DNA of 64,000 nt from an uncultured Eubacteriales bacterium (GTDB lineage: Bacteria > Bacillota > Clostridia > Oscillospirales > Oscillospiraceae): assembly GCA_900549475.1 (NCBI GenBank), contig UROF01000003.1, positions 62,001-126,000 on the forward strand, in the 5' to 3' direction. Each line of letters starts with the position of its first letter. The first letter of the stretch is position 1. The notes under the pieces are model-generated. The model saw only the letters and a list, made by a program, of their open reading frames with translations, searched no databases and was not told where the DNA came from. Positions 43,255 through 51,764 of the stretch are shown here, piece by piece. Position numbers and translations under genes: made by a program.

Positions 43255-45654
43255 ATGAATTTAAGCAGAAAATGGCTCAGTGAATTTGTCACAGTAGAGG
43301 CCAATGATAAGGAATTCGCGGAGGCTATGACCCTCTCCGGCTCCAAGGTGGAGACCACGGAGGAGCAGGGTGCGGAGATCAGCCGCGTGGTCGTGGGCCG
43401 GGTGGCTGAGATCAAGCGCCACGAAAACAGCGACCATATGTGGGTCTGCCAGGTAGAGGTGGGTGAGGACGCCCCCATCCAGATCGTTACCGGCGCTCAG
43501 AATGTCAAGCAGGGCGACCTGGTACCGGTGGCCCTCCACAAATCCACCCTGCCCGGCGGGGTGAAGATTGAGAAGGGCAAGCTCCGGGGTGAGGTGTCCA
43601 ACGGTATGCTCTGCTCCTTCAAGGAGCTGGGACTGGAGCAGCGGGATTTCCCCGCCGCCTACGAGGATGGTATCTGGATTCTTTCCGACGACCCGGAGCT
43701 GACCGGCCTCACTGTGGGACAGGATATCCGCACCGCCGTGGGACTTGACGACCATGTGGTGGAATTTGAGATCACCCCCAATCGTCCCGACTGTCTCAGC
43801 GTCATCGGCCTGGCCCGGGAAGCTGCCGCCACTTTCGACACGGAGTTGCGCCTCCACGAGCCGGTGGTGAAGGGCGGCGCCCAGGGTGTTCTCTGCGATC
43901 TTCTGGACGTGGAGACCCCGGACCCGGAGCTGTGCCCCCGGTATACCGCCCGTATGGTCCGCAATGTGAAGATCGCCCCCTCCCCCAAGTGGATGCGGGA
44001 GCGGCTGCGCGCCATGGGTGTGCGGCCTATCAACAACATCGTGGACATCACAAACTATGTTATGCTGGAATACGGCCAGCCCATGCACGCTTTTGACTAC
44101 CGCTATGTAAAAGACGGCAAGATCATTGTCCGCCGGGCCGCTGACGGTGAGGAGCTGACCACCCTGGACGGCAATGTCCGCAAGCTCACTCACAATATGC
44201 TGGTCATCGCCGACGATACCCGGGCGGTAGGTCTGGCCGGCATCATGGGCGGCGAAAACAGCGAGATCGTGGACGACACAGTGGATGTGGTGTTCGAATC
44301 CGCCAACTTCGACGGCACCTGCATCCGTAAGGCCGCCCTGGCCCTGGGCATGCGTACCGAGGCCAGCGCCAAGTTTGAAAAGGGCCTTGATCCCCTGAAC
44401 ACCCTGCCCGCCGTCAACCGCGCCTGTGAGCTGGTAGAAATGCTGGGCGCCGGCGAGGTGGTGGATGGCGTCATCGACATTCTCAACCATGTCCCCCAGC
44501 CCACCGTCCTGACCCTCGAGCCGGAAAAGATCAACACCCTGCTGGGTACTGATGTAGCCGCTGACGAGATGGTCCGTATCCTGCGCAAGCTGGACTTCCA
44601 GGTGGACGGCGATCAGGTCACTGTGCCCTCCTGGCGCGGCGACGTACAGCGGATGGCCGATCTGGCCGAGGAAGTGGCCCGTTTCTACGGCTACAACAAC
44701 ATTCCCACCACCCTCATGCGGGGCCAGACCACCCTGGGCGGTTACTCTGAGCAGGAGAAGCTGGAGCGCCAGCTGGGTGCCATGTGCCGCAGCCTTGGCT
44801 ATGATGAGATCATCACCTACTCCTTCATCTCTCCCACCTGCTACGACAAGATCCGCTGGAACCAGGATGATTCCCGCCGGCAGTCCTTCAAGATCCTCAA
44901 CCCCCTGGGCGAGGACACCTCTATCATGCGTACCACCACCCTGCCCTCCATGCTGGAGATCCTGACCCGGAACTACAACTACCGCAACAAGAGCGCCCGT
45001 CTCTATGAGGTGGGACGCATCTACCTCCCCGGCGGTGACGACGGTCTGGCAGCGGAGAACAAGGTGCTCTCCATGGGTGCCTACGGCGAGGATATGGACT
45101 TCTTCACCCTGAAGGGGGCAGTGGAAGCCATCCTTAAGGATATCCGGGCCACCGACATTACCTTCGAAAAGCCCTGCACACCCAACCCCTCCTATCACCC
45201 CGGCCGCTGCGCCGATGTATACGTGGGAAGCCGCAGAGTCGGCGTACTGGGCCAGATCCATCCCCTGGTTGCACAGAACTACGGCGTAGACGCGGAGCTC
45301 TACTGCGCAGAGCTGGACTTCACTCAGCTGCTGTCCTCCCGTGGTCCCGATCCCGAGTATGTCCCCCTGCCCAAGTTCCCCTCTGTGGCCCGGGACATCG
45401 CTGTGGTCTGCGACGAGGCCGTCACTGTGGGCGCGCTGGAGGCATGCATCCGCAAGGGCGCCAAGGGTCTGCTCAAGGAAGTCACTCTCTTTGATATCTA
45501 CCGCGGCAAGGGCGTGGCTGAGGGCAAGAAGTCCGTGGCATTCAGCCTGGTCCTCCGCGCTGACGACCGCTCCCTCACCAGCGAGGAAGCTGATGCAGAT
45601 GTGAAGAGCATCCTGGATACCCTGGCCTCCGATCTGGGCGCAGTCCTGCGCTGA
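43255..45654 (+). CDS. pheT: Phenylalanine-tRNA ligase beta subunit
   Basis: This 799-residue beta chain is full length. In order it shows the N-terminal tRNA-binding domain (~40-150, GRVAEIKRHENSDHMWVC), B3/B4 editing domain (~210-370, PINNIVDITNYVMLEYGQPMHAFD), B5 domain, catalytic-like core (RYGYNNIPTT-type segment and SLGYDEIITYSF) and the C-terminal anticodon-binding FDX-ACB domain (FPSVARDIAVVCDEAV). It forms the alpha2-beta2 enzyme with PheS. Its terminator lies 36 bases downstream. Confidence 0.97.
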   Translation: MNLSRKWLSEFVTVEANDKEFAEAMTLSGSKVETTEEQGAEISRVVVGRVAEIKRHENSDHMWVCQVEVGEDAPIQIVTGAQNVKQGDLVPVALHKSTLPGGVKIEKGKLRGEVSNGMLCSFKELGLEQRDFPAAYEDGIWILSDDPELTGLTVGQDIRTAVGLDDHVVEFEITPNRPDCLSVIGLAREAAATFDTELRLHEPVVKGGAQGVLCDLLDVETPDPELCPRYTARMVRNVKIAPSPKWMRERLRAMGVRPINNIVDITNYVMLEYGQPMHAFDYRYVKDGKIIVRRAADGEELTTLDGNVRKLTHNMLVIADDTRAVGLAGIMGGENSEIVDDTVDVVFESANFDGTCIRKAALALGMRTEASAKFEKGLDPLNTLPAVNRACELVEMLGAGEVVDGVIDILNHVPQPTVLTLEPEKINTLLGTDVAADEMVRILRKLDFQVDGDQVTVPSWRGDVQRMADLAEEVARFYGYNNIPTTLMRGQTTLGGYSEQEKLERQLGAMCRSLGYDEIITYSFISPTCYDKIRWNQDDSRRQSFKILNPLGEDTSIMRTTTLPSMLEILTRNYNYRNKSARLYEVGRIYLPGGDDGLAAENKVLSMGAYGEDMDFFTLKGAVEAILKDIRATDITFEKPCTPNPSYHPGRCADVYVGSRRVGVLGQIHPLVAQNYGVDAELYCAELDFTQLLSSRGPDPEYVPLPKFPSVARDIAVVCDEAVTVGALEACIRKGAKGLLKEVTLFDIYRGKGVAEGKKSVAFSLVLRADDRSLTSEEADADVKSILDTLASDLGAVLR

Positions 45655-45690
45655 TCTCCATTTCCCAGGAAATTTTACAGCGAACACTTT

Positions 45691-45729
45691 CGGCCTGTAC
45701 CGGAACAATCCCGGTACAGGCCGATTTTT
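45691..45729 (+). terminator. Terminator of pheST
   Basis: Perfect 13 bp stem (45691-45703 with 45711-45723, loop AACAATC) followed by ATTTTTC. Confidence 0.9.
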
Positions 45730-45858
45730 CTCCATTCCCGCTCTCCGGGACAAAATTCCAGTACCTCGGGGTGTTCACGAGAGGTGTTTTCCACTATACT
45801 ACAGGCAAGGAAACCGGCCAGTCTCCCCCAATTCCCCTCAAAAAGGAGGATGTCTACT

Positions 45859-46947
45859 ATGACCGAGATGGAATTTGCCGAGCGCCTCAAGCGCTTCCGA
45901 AAAGCCAAAAATCTGACCCAGCAGGAACTAGCCGATCAGCTGGGGGTATCCAACAAGTCTGTTTCCCGGTGGGAGAGCGGCGGCGGCTACCCGGACATTG
46001 CCCTGCTGGCTCCTCTGGCCAGGGCGCTGGATGTGACAGTAGATGACCTGCTGTGCGATGAACCCCCTATCCGTACACTGGGCACTGCCGACTGGCAAAA
46101 TCTGCTGAGCTTTGCTTTCGCTATTGGCGGAGGCATCCTGTTTTTCCTGCTGGATCTCTTCATGCCCACCCTGGTCTGTTATCTTCTGTATATAGGTACC
46201 ATGGCTTATGGCGTATACCTGCAAAACCGCTACACCTATCACAGCCGCTGGTTCCGCCTGGCCAATCTGACCATGAACTTCTTTGTCAACTTTGCCTGCT
46301 GCGGGCTCATCGTTTCGGTAGGATCGATACTGACCATGCAAATCTCCCTCAGCGATATACAGCTCTCATCTGATCTTTCCAACCCGTTGTCTGGGCTTAC
46401 GCTGACTGCGGCCCTCCTTATTGGCATTCAAATTCTGGTGGCCGCCCTGCTCACCGCTCTGACCGGCCGGATCATCCACATGGTTTCCACCGGCCGGCGG
46501 CCCCAGCTGTCCTGGAACCCTCACCTCTCCTTCCGGAACATCCTCCCCTGCGTTTTTGCTCTGCTGTTCCTGCTGTTCTGGGTCGTCTACCGCACCTGCT
46601 ATGTGCCGGAGTGGCTCTATCGGTATCAGGATCTGGTATATGTCCTGCTGACAGCCCTCTGCTGCCTTGCCTGTTGTCTCATCCTGTGGCAGAAGGAACG
46701 ACGGGCTGTCCCTCTGGCTCTGGCCCTGCTTCTGGCATCGTCGGCCACCCTGTGGCGGCTGGCCGACCGCAGTGCCTCCTGGTCTGTCCACAGCGGGGAA
46801 ATCCTGGTAACAGACACCGTTTCCTCCATTTATTTGCCATTCGGGCAGTTCACTCCCTCCATGCTTCCTTGGATGGCCGGTTTCCTGCTCCTGTATCTCG
46901 TTTTACGCTGTATCAGGATAAATCTGTCGAATATTACATCTCTGTAA
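45859..46947 (+). CDS. XRE-family HTH protein with multiple membrane helices
   Basis: This 362-residue protein has an N-terminal helix-turn-helix (residues ~5-60, RLKRFRKAKNLTQQELADQL, SNKSVSRWESGGGYPD). About eight membrane helices follow, making it a much larger membrane part than in the HTH protein at 19021-19674. The ATG at 45859 lies nine bases after AGGAGG; an ATG nine bases upstream is in frame but too close to that site. It is probably a membrane-anchored regulator responding to an envelope signal; targets are unknown. Confidence 0.8.
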   Translation: MTEMEFAERLKRFRKAKNLTQQELADQLGVSNKSVSRWESGGGYPDIALLAPLARALDVTVDDLLCDEPPIRTLGTADWQNLLSFAFAIGGGILFFLLDLFMPTLVCYLLYIGTMAYGVYLQNRYTYHSRWFRLANLTMNFFVNFACCGLIVSVGSILTMQISLSDIQLSSDLSNPLSGLTLTAALLIGIQILVAALLTALTGRIIHMVSTGRRPQLSWNPHLSFRNILPCVFALLFLLFWVVYRTCYVPEWLYRYQDLVYVLLTALCCLACCLILWQKERRAVPLALALLLASSATLWRLADRSASWSVHSGEILVTDTVSSIYLPFGQFTPSMLPWMAGFLLLYLVLRCIRINLSNITSL

Positions 46948-46964
46948 CATTCGAACTTTTTCTC

Positions 46965-46993
46965 TTTACAGCCAGCAGAAAAATGAGTATACT
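46965..46993 (+). promoter_or_regulatory. Promoter of ireB
   Basis: TTTACA (46965-46970), 17 bp spacer, TATACT (46988-46993), 32 bases before the GTG start. Confidence 0.8.
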
Positions 46994-47025
46994 ATAGGGC
47001 AGAAGTTTGGAAAGGTGGTGCAGGA

Positions 47026-47271
47026 GTGGACGATTACACCCGCAAGTTTGATTTTTCCGGTGAACAAGATGCAGAAATTCACCGTATCATGCTGACCGTA
47101 TACCGGGCGTTGGAGGAAAAAGGGTATAACCCCATTAACCAGATCGTAGGGTATATCTTGTCTGAGGACCCCACCTATATCACCAATCACAATCAAGCCC
47201 GGACTTTGATCCGCAAGATCGACCGGGATGAGCTCCTGCAAATTTTGGTCAGAAATTATCTTTTGAAATAA
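47026..47271 (+). CDS. ireB: IreB family regulatory phosphoprotein
   Basis: This 81-residue protein is highly conserved in Firmicutes (DUF965/YrzL), with GYNPINQIVGYILSEDPTYI and RTLIRKIDRDELLQILVRNY. In Enterococcus, IreB is a substrate of the PASTA kinase IreK and lowers cephalosporin tolerance. The start is GTG, preceded by AAAGGTGG. The usual neighbours alaS and ruvX (yrrK) are not beside it here; it is monocistronic with its own promoter and terminator. Confidence 0.93.
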   Translation: MDDYTRKFDFSGEQDAEIHRIMLTVYRALEEKGYNPINQIVGYILSEDPTYITNHNQARTLIRKIDRDELLQILVRNYLLK

Positions 47272-47300
47272 TGTAGGACAGCCTAGTCTTAAGTGTAAGA

Positions 47301-47336
47301 AAAAGGGCCGCGGAACACTCGTTCCGCGGCCCTTTT
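47301..47336. terminator. Bidirectional terminator
   Basis: Perfect 16 bp stem (47301-47316 with 47321-47336, loop ACTC) with A and T flanks, between ireB and the convergent acyltransferase-like gene. Confidence 0.9.
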
Positions 47337-47363
47337 GCACTCAACGGCTCTCTTTTTACCGGA

Positions 47364-48209
47364 TCAAACCATCGCTGCCTGCTCTGACACTGCCTCTTTC
47401 CCTTTCTCCAAAAGCTCCGGGTTTTTCAAAAACCGCTGGAGAGTCTTGTTGAACAGAGCATAGTCATGTCCGGTGCAGATCCGCTCATCCATGACCACAC
47501 TGATAGGCATGAGTTTCTTTTCCAGATCACCGGCCAGATAGTTGGGGATGGATTTTCCTACACTGAGGAAAACGCTGGTGGTACCGAACTCATAAACATG
47601 GTGAAAAATATGGGTGGTATTGATGGACGCCAGGTTCGTAATAAACATACTGGTGTGGAAGGGGCTCAGATCGATAAACGCCCTGGGCAGCAGACCGCAC
47701 CGATCCAGCAGGCGCACCAGAGCCATCACCAAATAGGGCAGCACCGGCAGAGAGAACATAAAGCTGGCAAACTTATCGGTATTGTTGTTGTGCTTAGGCT
47801 CGCTGTTCTTTTCAATGGTATCGTTGATCCGCTGGTTGATAGAGAAGATATCATCCTCCGGCGTCATGAAGATCTTTACTGTCGTCTCATCCGGCGTGCC
47901 GTCCGCCCGCTTTTTCAGCATGACAAAGCTGACGCAGAAATGGTTCCGGTCATATACCCGGCTGTTCATAACAAAACGGTTGATATAGGGATGTTGGAGA
48001 GAAGCCAGATAATACGCCGCGATCACAACGGACATCCGGGTGAGCCGGATTCCCTTTTCCCGCCGTACCCGCCGGATATAGTCCTTGATGACTTCCTCAT
48101 CTACATATTCCGTAACATAGTTCTGCGCATCTACGCGCTTTGGCATAATATGGGGAATGGCCTGCTCGATGGCGGTCAATCCTTTTGCCCTGCGGCCGTC
48201 TGGTCTCAT
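47364..48209 (-). CDS. E2-like (2-oxo acid dehydrogenase) acyltransferase-fold protein
   Basis: This 281-residue protein resembles the catalytic domain of dihydrolipoyl acyltransferases and chloramphenicol acetyltransferase (RMSVVIAAYYLASLQHPYIN, TNLASINTTHIFHHVYEFGT, ISVVMDERICTGHDYALF). It has no lipoyl or peripheral-binding domains, and no E1/E3 genes are near. The canonical DHRxxDG catalytic motif reads DERICTG, so the usual His and Asp are replaced. It could use a different acyl carrier or be non-catalytic. AGGAGGG seven bases before 48209 fixes the start. Confidence 0.75.
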   Translation of the reverse strand: MRPDGRRAKGLTAIEQAIPHIMPKRVDAQNYVTEYVDEEVIKDYIRRVRREKGIRLTRMSVVIAAYYLASLQHPYINRFVMNSRVYDRNHFCVSFVMLKKRADGTPDETTVKIFMTPEDDIFSINQRINDTIEKNSEPKHNNNTDKFASFMFSLPVLPYLVMALVRLLDRCGLLPRAFIDLSPFHTSMFITNLASINTTHIFHHVYEFGTTSVFLSVGKSIPNYLAGDLEKKLMPISVVMDERICTGHDYALFNKTLQRFLKNPELLEKGKEAVSEQAAMV

Positions 48210-48241
48210 TTCTGTCCCTCCTGTTTTAGACATTCGTAGTA

Positions 48242-48270
48242 AGTATAGCTGAGAAATTTCTATTTTTCAA
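48242..48270 (-). promoter_or_regulatory. Promoter of the E2-like gene
   Basis: Minus strand TTGAAA (48265-48270), 17 bp spacer, TATACT (48242-48247). Confidence 0.75.
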
Positions 48271-48394
48271 CAATGGAATCTTAATATTTCTTTACGGCAA
48301 ACTGACTATCCCTTGCAGAACCCCCATTTTTGCCTCAACAACTTTTCCCTTACCAAACTTTTTGTTAGGTGCTCTAAATTATTTTAAAATGCTG

Positions 48395-48423
48395 TTGATT
48401 ATTTTATCGATTTATACTATACT
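48395..48423 (+). promoter_or_regulatory. Promoter of serC
   Basis: TTGATT (48395-48400), 17 bp spacer, TATACT (48418-48423). A second TATACT overlaps at 48413-48418 but is spaced only 12 bp from the -35. Confidence 0.75.
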
Positions 48424-48476
48424 GGAGCCATATGGGAAAAGTTTTTCTATTCCCAACGATTGAGGAGGAAAAAACG

Positions 48477-49565
48477 ATGAAGTACGACCGCGTATATAAC
48501 TTTTCTGCCGGCCCTGCCACTATGCCCGAGCCTGTCCTGGAGGAGATCCGCGATGAGATGATGAACTACCGTGGTTCCGGTATGTGCGTAATGGAGATGA
48601 GTCACCGGTCCAAGGTGTTCCAGCAGATCATCGACGAGGCCGAACAGGATCTCCGTGACCTGATGGGAATCCCTGACAATTACAAGGTTATGTTCATCCA
48701 GGGCGGCGCTACCCTGCAGTTCGCCATGATCCCCATGAACCTGATGAAGAACGGCGTGGCCTGCTACGTGGAGACCGGCGCCTGGTCCAAGAAGGCCATT
48801 GCCGAAGCCAAGAAGTACGGCGACGTCCATGTGGTGGCCTCCAGCAAGGACCGCAACTACAGCTACATCCCCGACTGCAGCGATCTGGACATCCCCGAGA
48901 ATGCTGATTACGTCTACATCTGCGAGAACGAGACCATTCACGGCGTGACCTGGCCCAAGCTGCCCAACACCAAGGGCCATGTTCTGGTCAGCGATCAGAG
49001 CTCTATGTTCCTCTCCCGTCCCTGCAACGTCTCTGACTACGGCCTCATTTATGCCGGTGTGCAGAAGAACGTAGGTCCCGCCGGCATGGTCATCGTCATC
49101 ATGCGGGAGGATCTGATCCGCGAGGATCTGGACCCCAAGGTTCCTCTGTACATGAGCTATAAGACCCACGCCGACAACGATTCCATGTACAACACCCCCA
49201 ACTGCTGGGCCATCTACTGCTGCGGCAAGGTATTCAAGTACCTCAAGAGCCTGGGCGGCCTGGAGGCCATGGAGAAGATCAACATCGAAAAGGCCAAGGT
49301 CATGTACGACTTCCTGGACAGCTCCAAGCTCTTCAAGGGCACCGTGGACAAGGAGTTCCGCTCCCTGATGAACGTCCCCTTCGTCACCGGCGATGCCGAG
49401 ATGGACGCCAAGGTAGTGGCCGCCACCAAGGCTGCCGGTTACGACAACCTGAAGGGCCACAAGAGCGTAGGCGGCCTGCGCGCCAGTATCTACAACGCCA
49501 TGCCCAAGGACGGCGTAGAAGCCCTGGTGGAGTTCCTGAAGAAGTTCGAGGCCGAGAACGCCTGA
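48477..49565 (+). CDS. serC: Phosphoserine aminotransferase
   Basis: This 362-residue class V aminotransferase has the SerC start YNFSAGPATMPEPVLEEI, the GMCVMEMSHRSK segment, and the PLP-lysine region GLIYAGVQKNVGPAGMVIVI. The C-terminal GGLRASIYNAM is also typical. It converts 3-phosphohydroxypyruvate to phosphoserine with glutamate. GAGGAGG lies eight bases before the ATG. serA follows after a palindrome-rich 219-base gap, so the two may be co-transcribed despite the hairpins. Confidence 0.96.
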   Translation: MKYDRVYNFSAGPATMPEPVLEEIRDEMMNYRGSGMCVMEMSHRSKVFQQIIDEAEQDLRDLMGIPDNYKVMFIQGGATLQFAMIPMNLMKNGVACYVETGAWSKKAIAEAKKYGDVHVVASSKDRNYSYIPDCSDLDIPENADYVYICENETIHGVTWPKLPNTKGHVLVSDQSSMFLSRPCNVSDYGLIYAGVQKNVGPAGMVIVIMREDLIREDLDPKVPLYMSYKTHADNDSMYNTPNCWAIYCCGKVFKYLKSLGGLEAMEKINIEKAKVMYDFLDSSKLFKGTVDKEFRSLMNVPFVTGDAEMDAKVVAATKAAGYDNLKGHKSVGGLRASIYNAMPKDGVEALVEFLKKFEAENA

Positions 49566-49583
49566 GCCTGTACGGGAGTACGC

Positions 49584-49753
49584 CCTCTTTTCTTTGTGAA
49601 CAAAGAAAAGAGGCAACAGAAAAACATTGCGGCGAAACTCCGTTTCGCCGAGGTCATCTCCACTGTGATTTGTCTCACTTAGGAAAGCTATAAGCGAAAC
49701 AGCGTTTCGCACAAAAAGTTCTTTTTGATACTTTTTCTTGCAAGAAAAAGTAT
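49584..49753. repeat. Palindrome cluster between serC and serA
   Basis: Five successive inverted repeats fill the gap: 49584-49596 with 49601-49613; CGGCGAAAC/GTTTCGCCG at 49630-49650; GCGAAAC/GTTTCGC at 49694-49710; CAAAAAG/CTTTTTG at 49712-49727; and a perfect 26-base palindrome at 49728-49753. Its composition differs from the flanking genes. It may be a mobile or repetitive intergenic element, and may also terminate serC in part. Confidence 0.75.
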
Positions 49754-49784
49754 GAATACCGTTTAATTGAGGAGACGATACGTT

Positions 49785-50696
49785 ATGAGAATTCTGGTTA
49801 CCGACGGCATGGACAAGACCGCCCTGGAGCAGCTGAAGGCCAACGGCCACGAGGTAGTGGAGCAGTTCTACGCCCCCGAGGAGCTGGGTGCCGCTCTGCG
49901 TGAATTTGACGCCGTAGTGGTCCGCAGCGCTACCAAGGTTCGCGCCAATCACATTGACGAAGCCAAGGGCGGCAAGCTCAAGCTCATCATCCGCGGCGGC
50001 GTAGGTGTGGATAACATCGACGTCAAGTACGCTGAGGAAGCCGGCATCACCGTGAAGAACACCCCCCGCGCCTCCTCCAATTCCGTGGCAGAGCTGGCCA
50101 TGGGCCATATGTTCTCCTGCGCCCGGTTCATTTCCGTGGCAGGCCACACCATGCGGGAAGGCAAGTGGGAGAAGAAAGCCTACGGCAAGGGCTTTGAGCT
50201 GGGCGGCAAGACCCTGGGCATCATCGGCTTCGGCCGCATCGGCCAGGCACTGGGCCGTATGGCCAAGGGCATCGGTATGGAAGTCATCGCCCAGGATATC
50301 TTCCACGTTCCCGGCATCGAGGAGCAGATGGGCATGAAGTATGTGGAGCTGGACGAGCTGTTCGCCCGCGCTGACTTCATCTCCCTCCACACTCCTTCTC
50401 TCAACGGCGTGAAGCTGATCTGCAAGGAGAACATCGACAAGATGAAGGACGGCGTGGTGTTCATCAACACCTCCCGCGGCGACAACGTCAACGAGGACGA
50501 CCTGCTGGAGGCCTTGAACTCCGGCAAGATCCGGGCCGCTGGTCTGGACGTGTATGCCGAGGAGCCTCCCACGAACAAGGCCCTCATCGAGCACCCCAAC
50601 GTCTCCTGCACCCCCCACATTGGCGCTGCCACCAAGGAAGCCCAGAAGCGCATCGGCGCGGAGATCGTGGACATCATCGAGAACTTCGGCAAATAA
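49785..50696 (+). CDS. serA: D-3-phosphoglycerate dehydrogenase
   Basis: This 303-residue dehydrogenase is the short form without ACT or allosteric domains. It has IIRGGVGVDNIDVKYAEEAG, the NAD-binding GFGRIGQALGRMA, NTSRGDNVNEDDLLEAL with the catalytic Arg region, DVYAEEPP with Glu, and CTPHIGAATKEAQ with the catalytic His. It oxidises 3-phosphoglycerate to 3-phosphohydroxypyruvate, the step before SerC. Lack of the ACT domain predicts little serine feedback inhibition. GAGGAG lies ten bases before the ATG. Confidence 0.95.
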   Translation: MRILVTDGMDKTALEQLKANGHEVVEQFYAPEELGAALREFDAVVVRSATKVRANHIDEAKGGKLKLIIRGGVGVDNIDVKYAEEAGITVKNTPRASSNSVAELAMGHMFSCARFISVAGHTMREGKWEKKAYGKGFELGGKTLGIIGFGRIGQALGRMAKGIGMEVIAQDIFHVPGIEEQMGMKYVELDELFARADFISLHTPSLNGVKLICKENIDKMKDGVVFINTSRGDNVNEDDLLEALNSGKIRAAGLDVYAEEPPTNKALIEHPNVSCTPHIGAATKEAQKRIGAEIVDIIENFGK

Positions 50697-50715
50697 TCTC
50701 CCCTGTACATAACCA

Positions 50716-50748
50716 AACAGCCCCCGGGACAATGTCCCGGGGGCTGTT
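50716..50748 (+). terminator. Terminator of serA
   Basis: Perfect 15 bp stem (50716-50730 with 50734-50748, loop AAT), followed by CTATTCTT. Confidence 0.85.
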
Positions 50749-50840
50749 CTATTCTTGTGGTGCTCCTCAAAATCATTCTGCTGGTACTCCCGCCTGACTA
50801 TGAAGAAATGCGGTCAGCGCCCTTCTCAGCCGCTCCCTGC

Positions 50841-51764
50841 TTACCGCCGGAATACGATCAGTTCTCCCTTGTCTCCATCTACCTGGCAGCAGGCCCCCAG
50901 AGGCAGCGTCACCATGGGCATACAATGAGCAGAGCGGACATTGGCAATGACCGGCTTGGGATAGTCAGCAAAAAAGTCCCGCAGCAGCGCCTCCGGTCCG
51001 TAATCCTCCCGGTAGGCATTGCGGCAGTTGGTAAAGGGCCCCAACACTACCGCCGCTGCTTTGTCCAGCACTCCCGCCCAGCGAAGCTGCGTCAGCATCC
51101 GCTCCAGCGCATACACCGCCTCTCCTACGTCCTCCAGGTACAGCACCCGGCCTGTCGTATCGATCTCCCAGGGGGTGGCCAAAGAGGCAGTCACCAGGGA
51201 CAGGTTGCCTCCGATCAGTTCCCCGCAGGCTGTTCCCGGCCGCAGGGGCGTAATGGCCTCCCCCGGCGGGTTGGTAATGGTCAGCCTCTCTTCCATCTCC
51301 ATCACCGCGGCCAAGCTCTCCCAGGACCAATCCTGTTTCTCAAACTGGAGCAGTCGATTGGCGGTGGGACCGTGGTAGGTCACCAGACCACAGCGCTGCT
51401 GGATGGCCATATGCAGGCTGGTCACATCGCTGAAGCCCAGCAAAGGCTTTGGGTTGGCCCGGATCAGCTGATAGTCCAGCAGAGGCAGCATCCGGGCAGC
51501 AGTGCTGCCGCCCCGGGTACACCAGATTCCTTTGATGTCCGGGTCCGCAAAGCCCCTATTGATATCCTGTGCCCGGACGGCGGCAGAAGCCGCCGCATAT
51601 CCGCAGGCTGTCTGCCCCCGGCAGGATGCGCCGATCCGTACCCGGTACCCCCGCTCCTCTATCGCCCGTGCGATCCGCTCCACCGGTTCCTCCGCCTTCA
51701 GAGGCGAGGAAGGCGATACCAGCAGGATGGTATCCCCTGCCTTCGGCCTTGGTGGAAAAATCAC
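50841..51764 (-). CDS. LD-carboxypeptidase, S66 family
   Basis: This 307-residue serine peptidase of the LdcA/MccF family has GDTILLVSPSSP at the start, IWCTRGGSTAARML (oxyanion region), the nucleophile Ser in LLGFSDVTSLH, and the Glu/His of the triad in YLEDVGEAVYALERML and SAHCMPM. LdcA types remove D-Ala from tetrapeptides in wall recycling, while MccF types cleave microcin-like conjugates. The general sequence fits the LdcA-like branch, but I cannot separate them firmly. It overlaps the upstream M20 gene by ATGA. Confidence 0.88.
   Translation of the reverse strand: MIFPPRPKAGDTILLVSPSSPLKAEEPVERIARAIEERGYRVRIGASCRGQTACGYAAASAAVRAQDINRGFADPDIKGIWCTRGGSTAARMLPLLDYQLIRANPKPLLGFSDVTSLHMAIQQRCGLVTYHGPTANRLLQFEKQDWSWESLAAVMEMEERLTITNPPGEAITPLRPGTACGELIGGNLSLVTASLATPWEIDTTGRVLYLEDVGEAVYALERMLTQLRWAGVLDKAAAVVLGPFTNCRNAYREDYGPEALLRDFFADYPKPVIANVRSAHCMPMVTLPLGACCQVDGDKGELIVFRR

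Noticed and set aside
46921..47025. Missing alaS or ruvX next to ireB as a sign of misassembly
   Set aside because: ireB has its own promoter, ribosome site and terminator here, so a rearranged but intact locus is the simpler reading.
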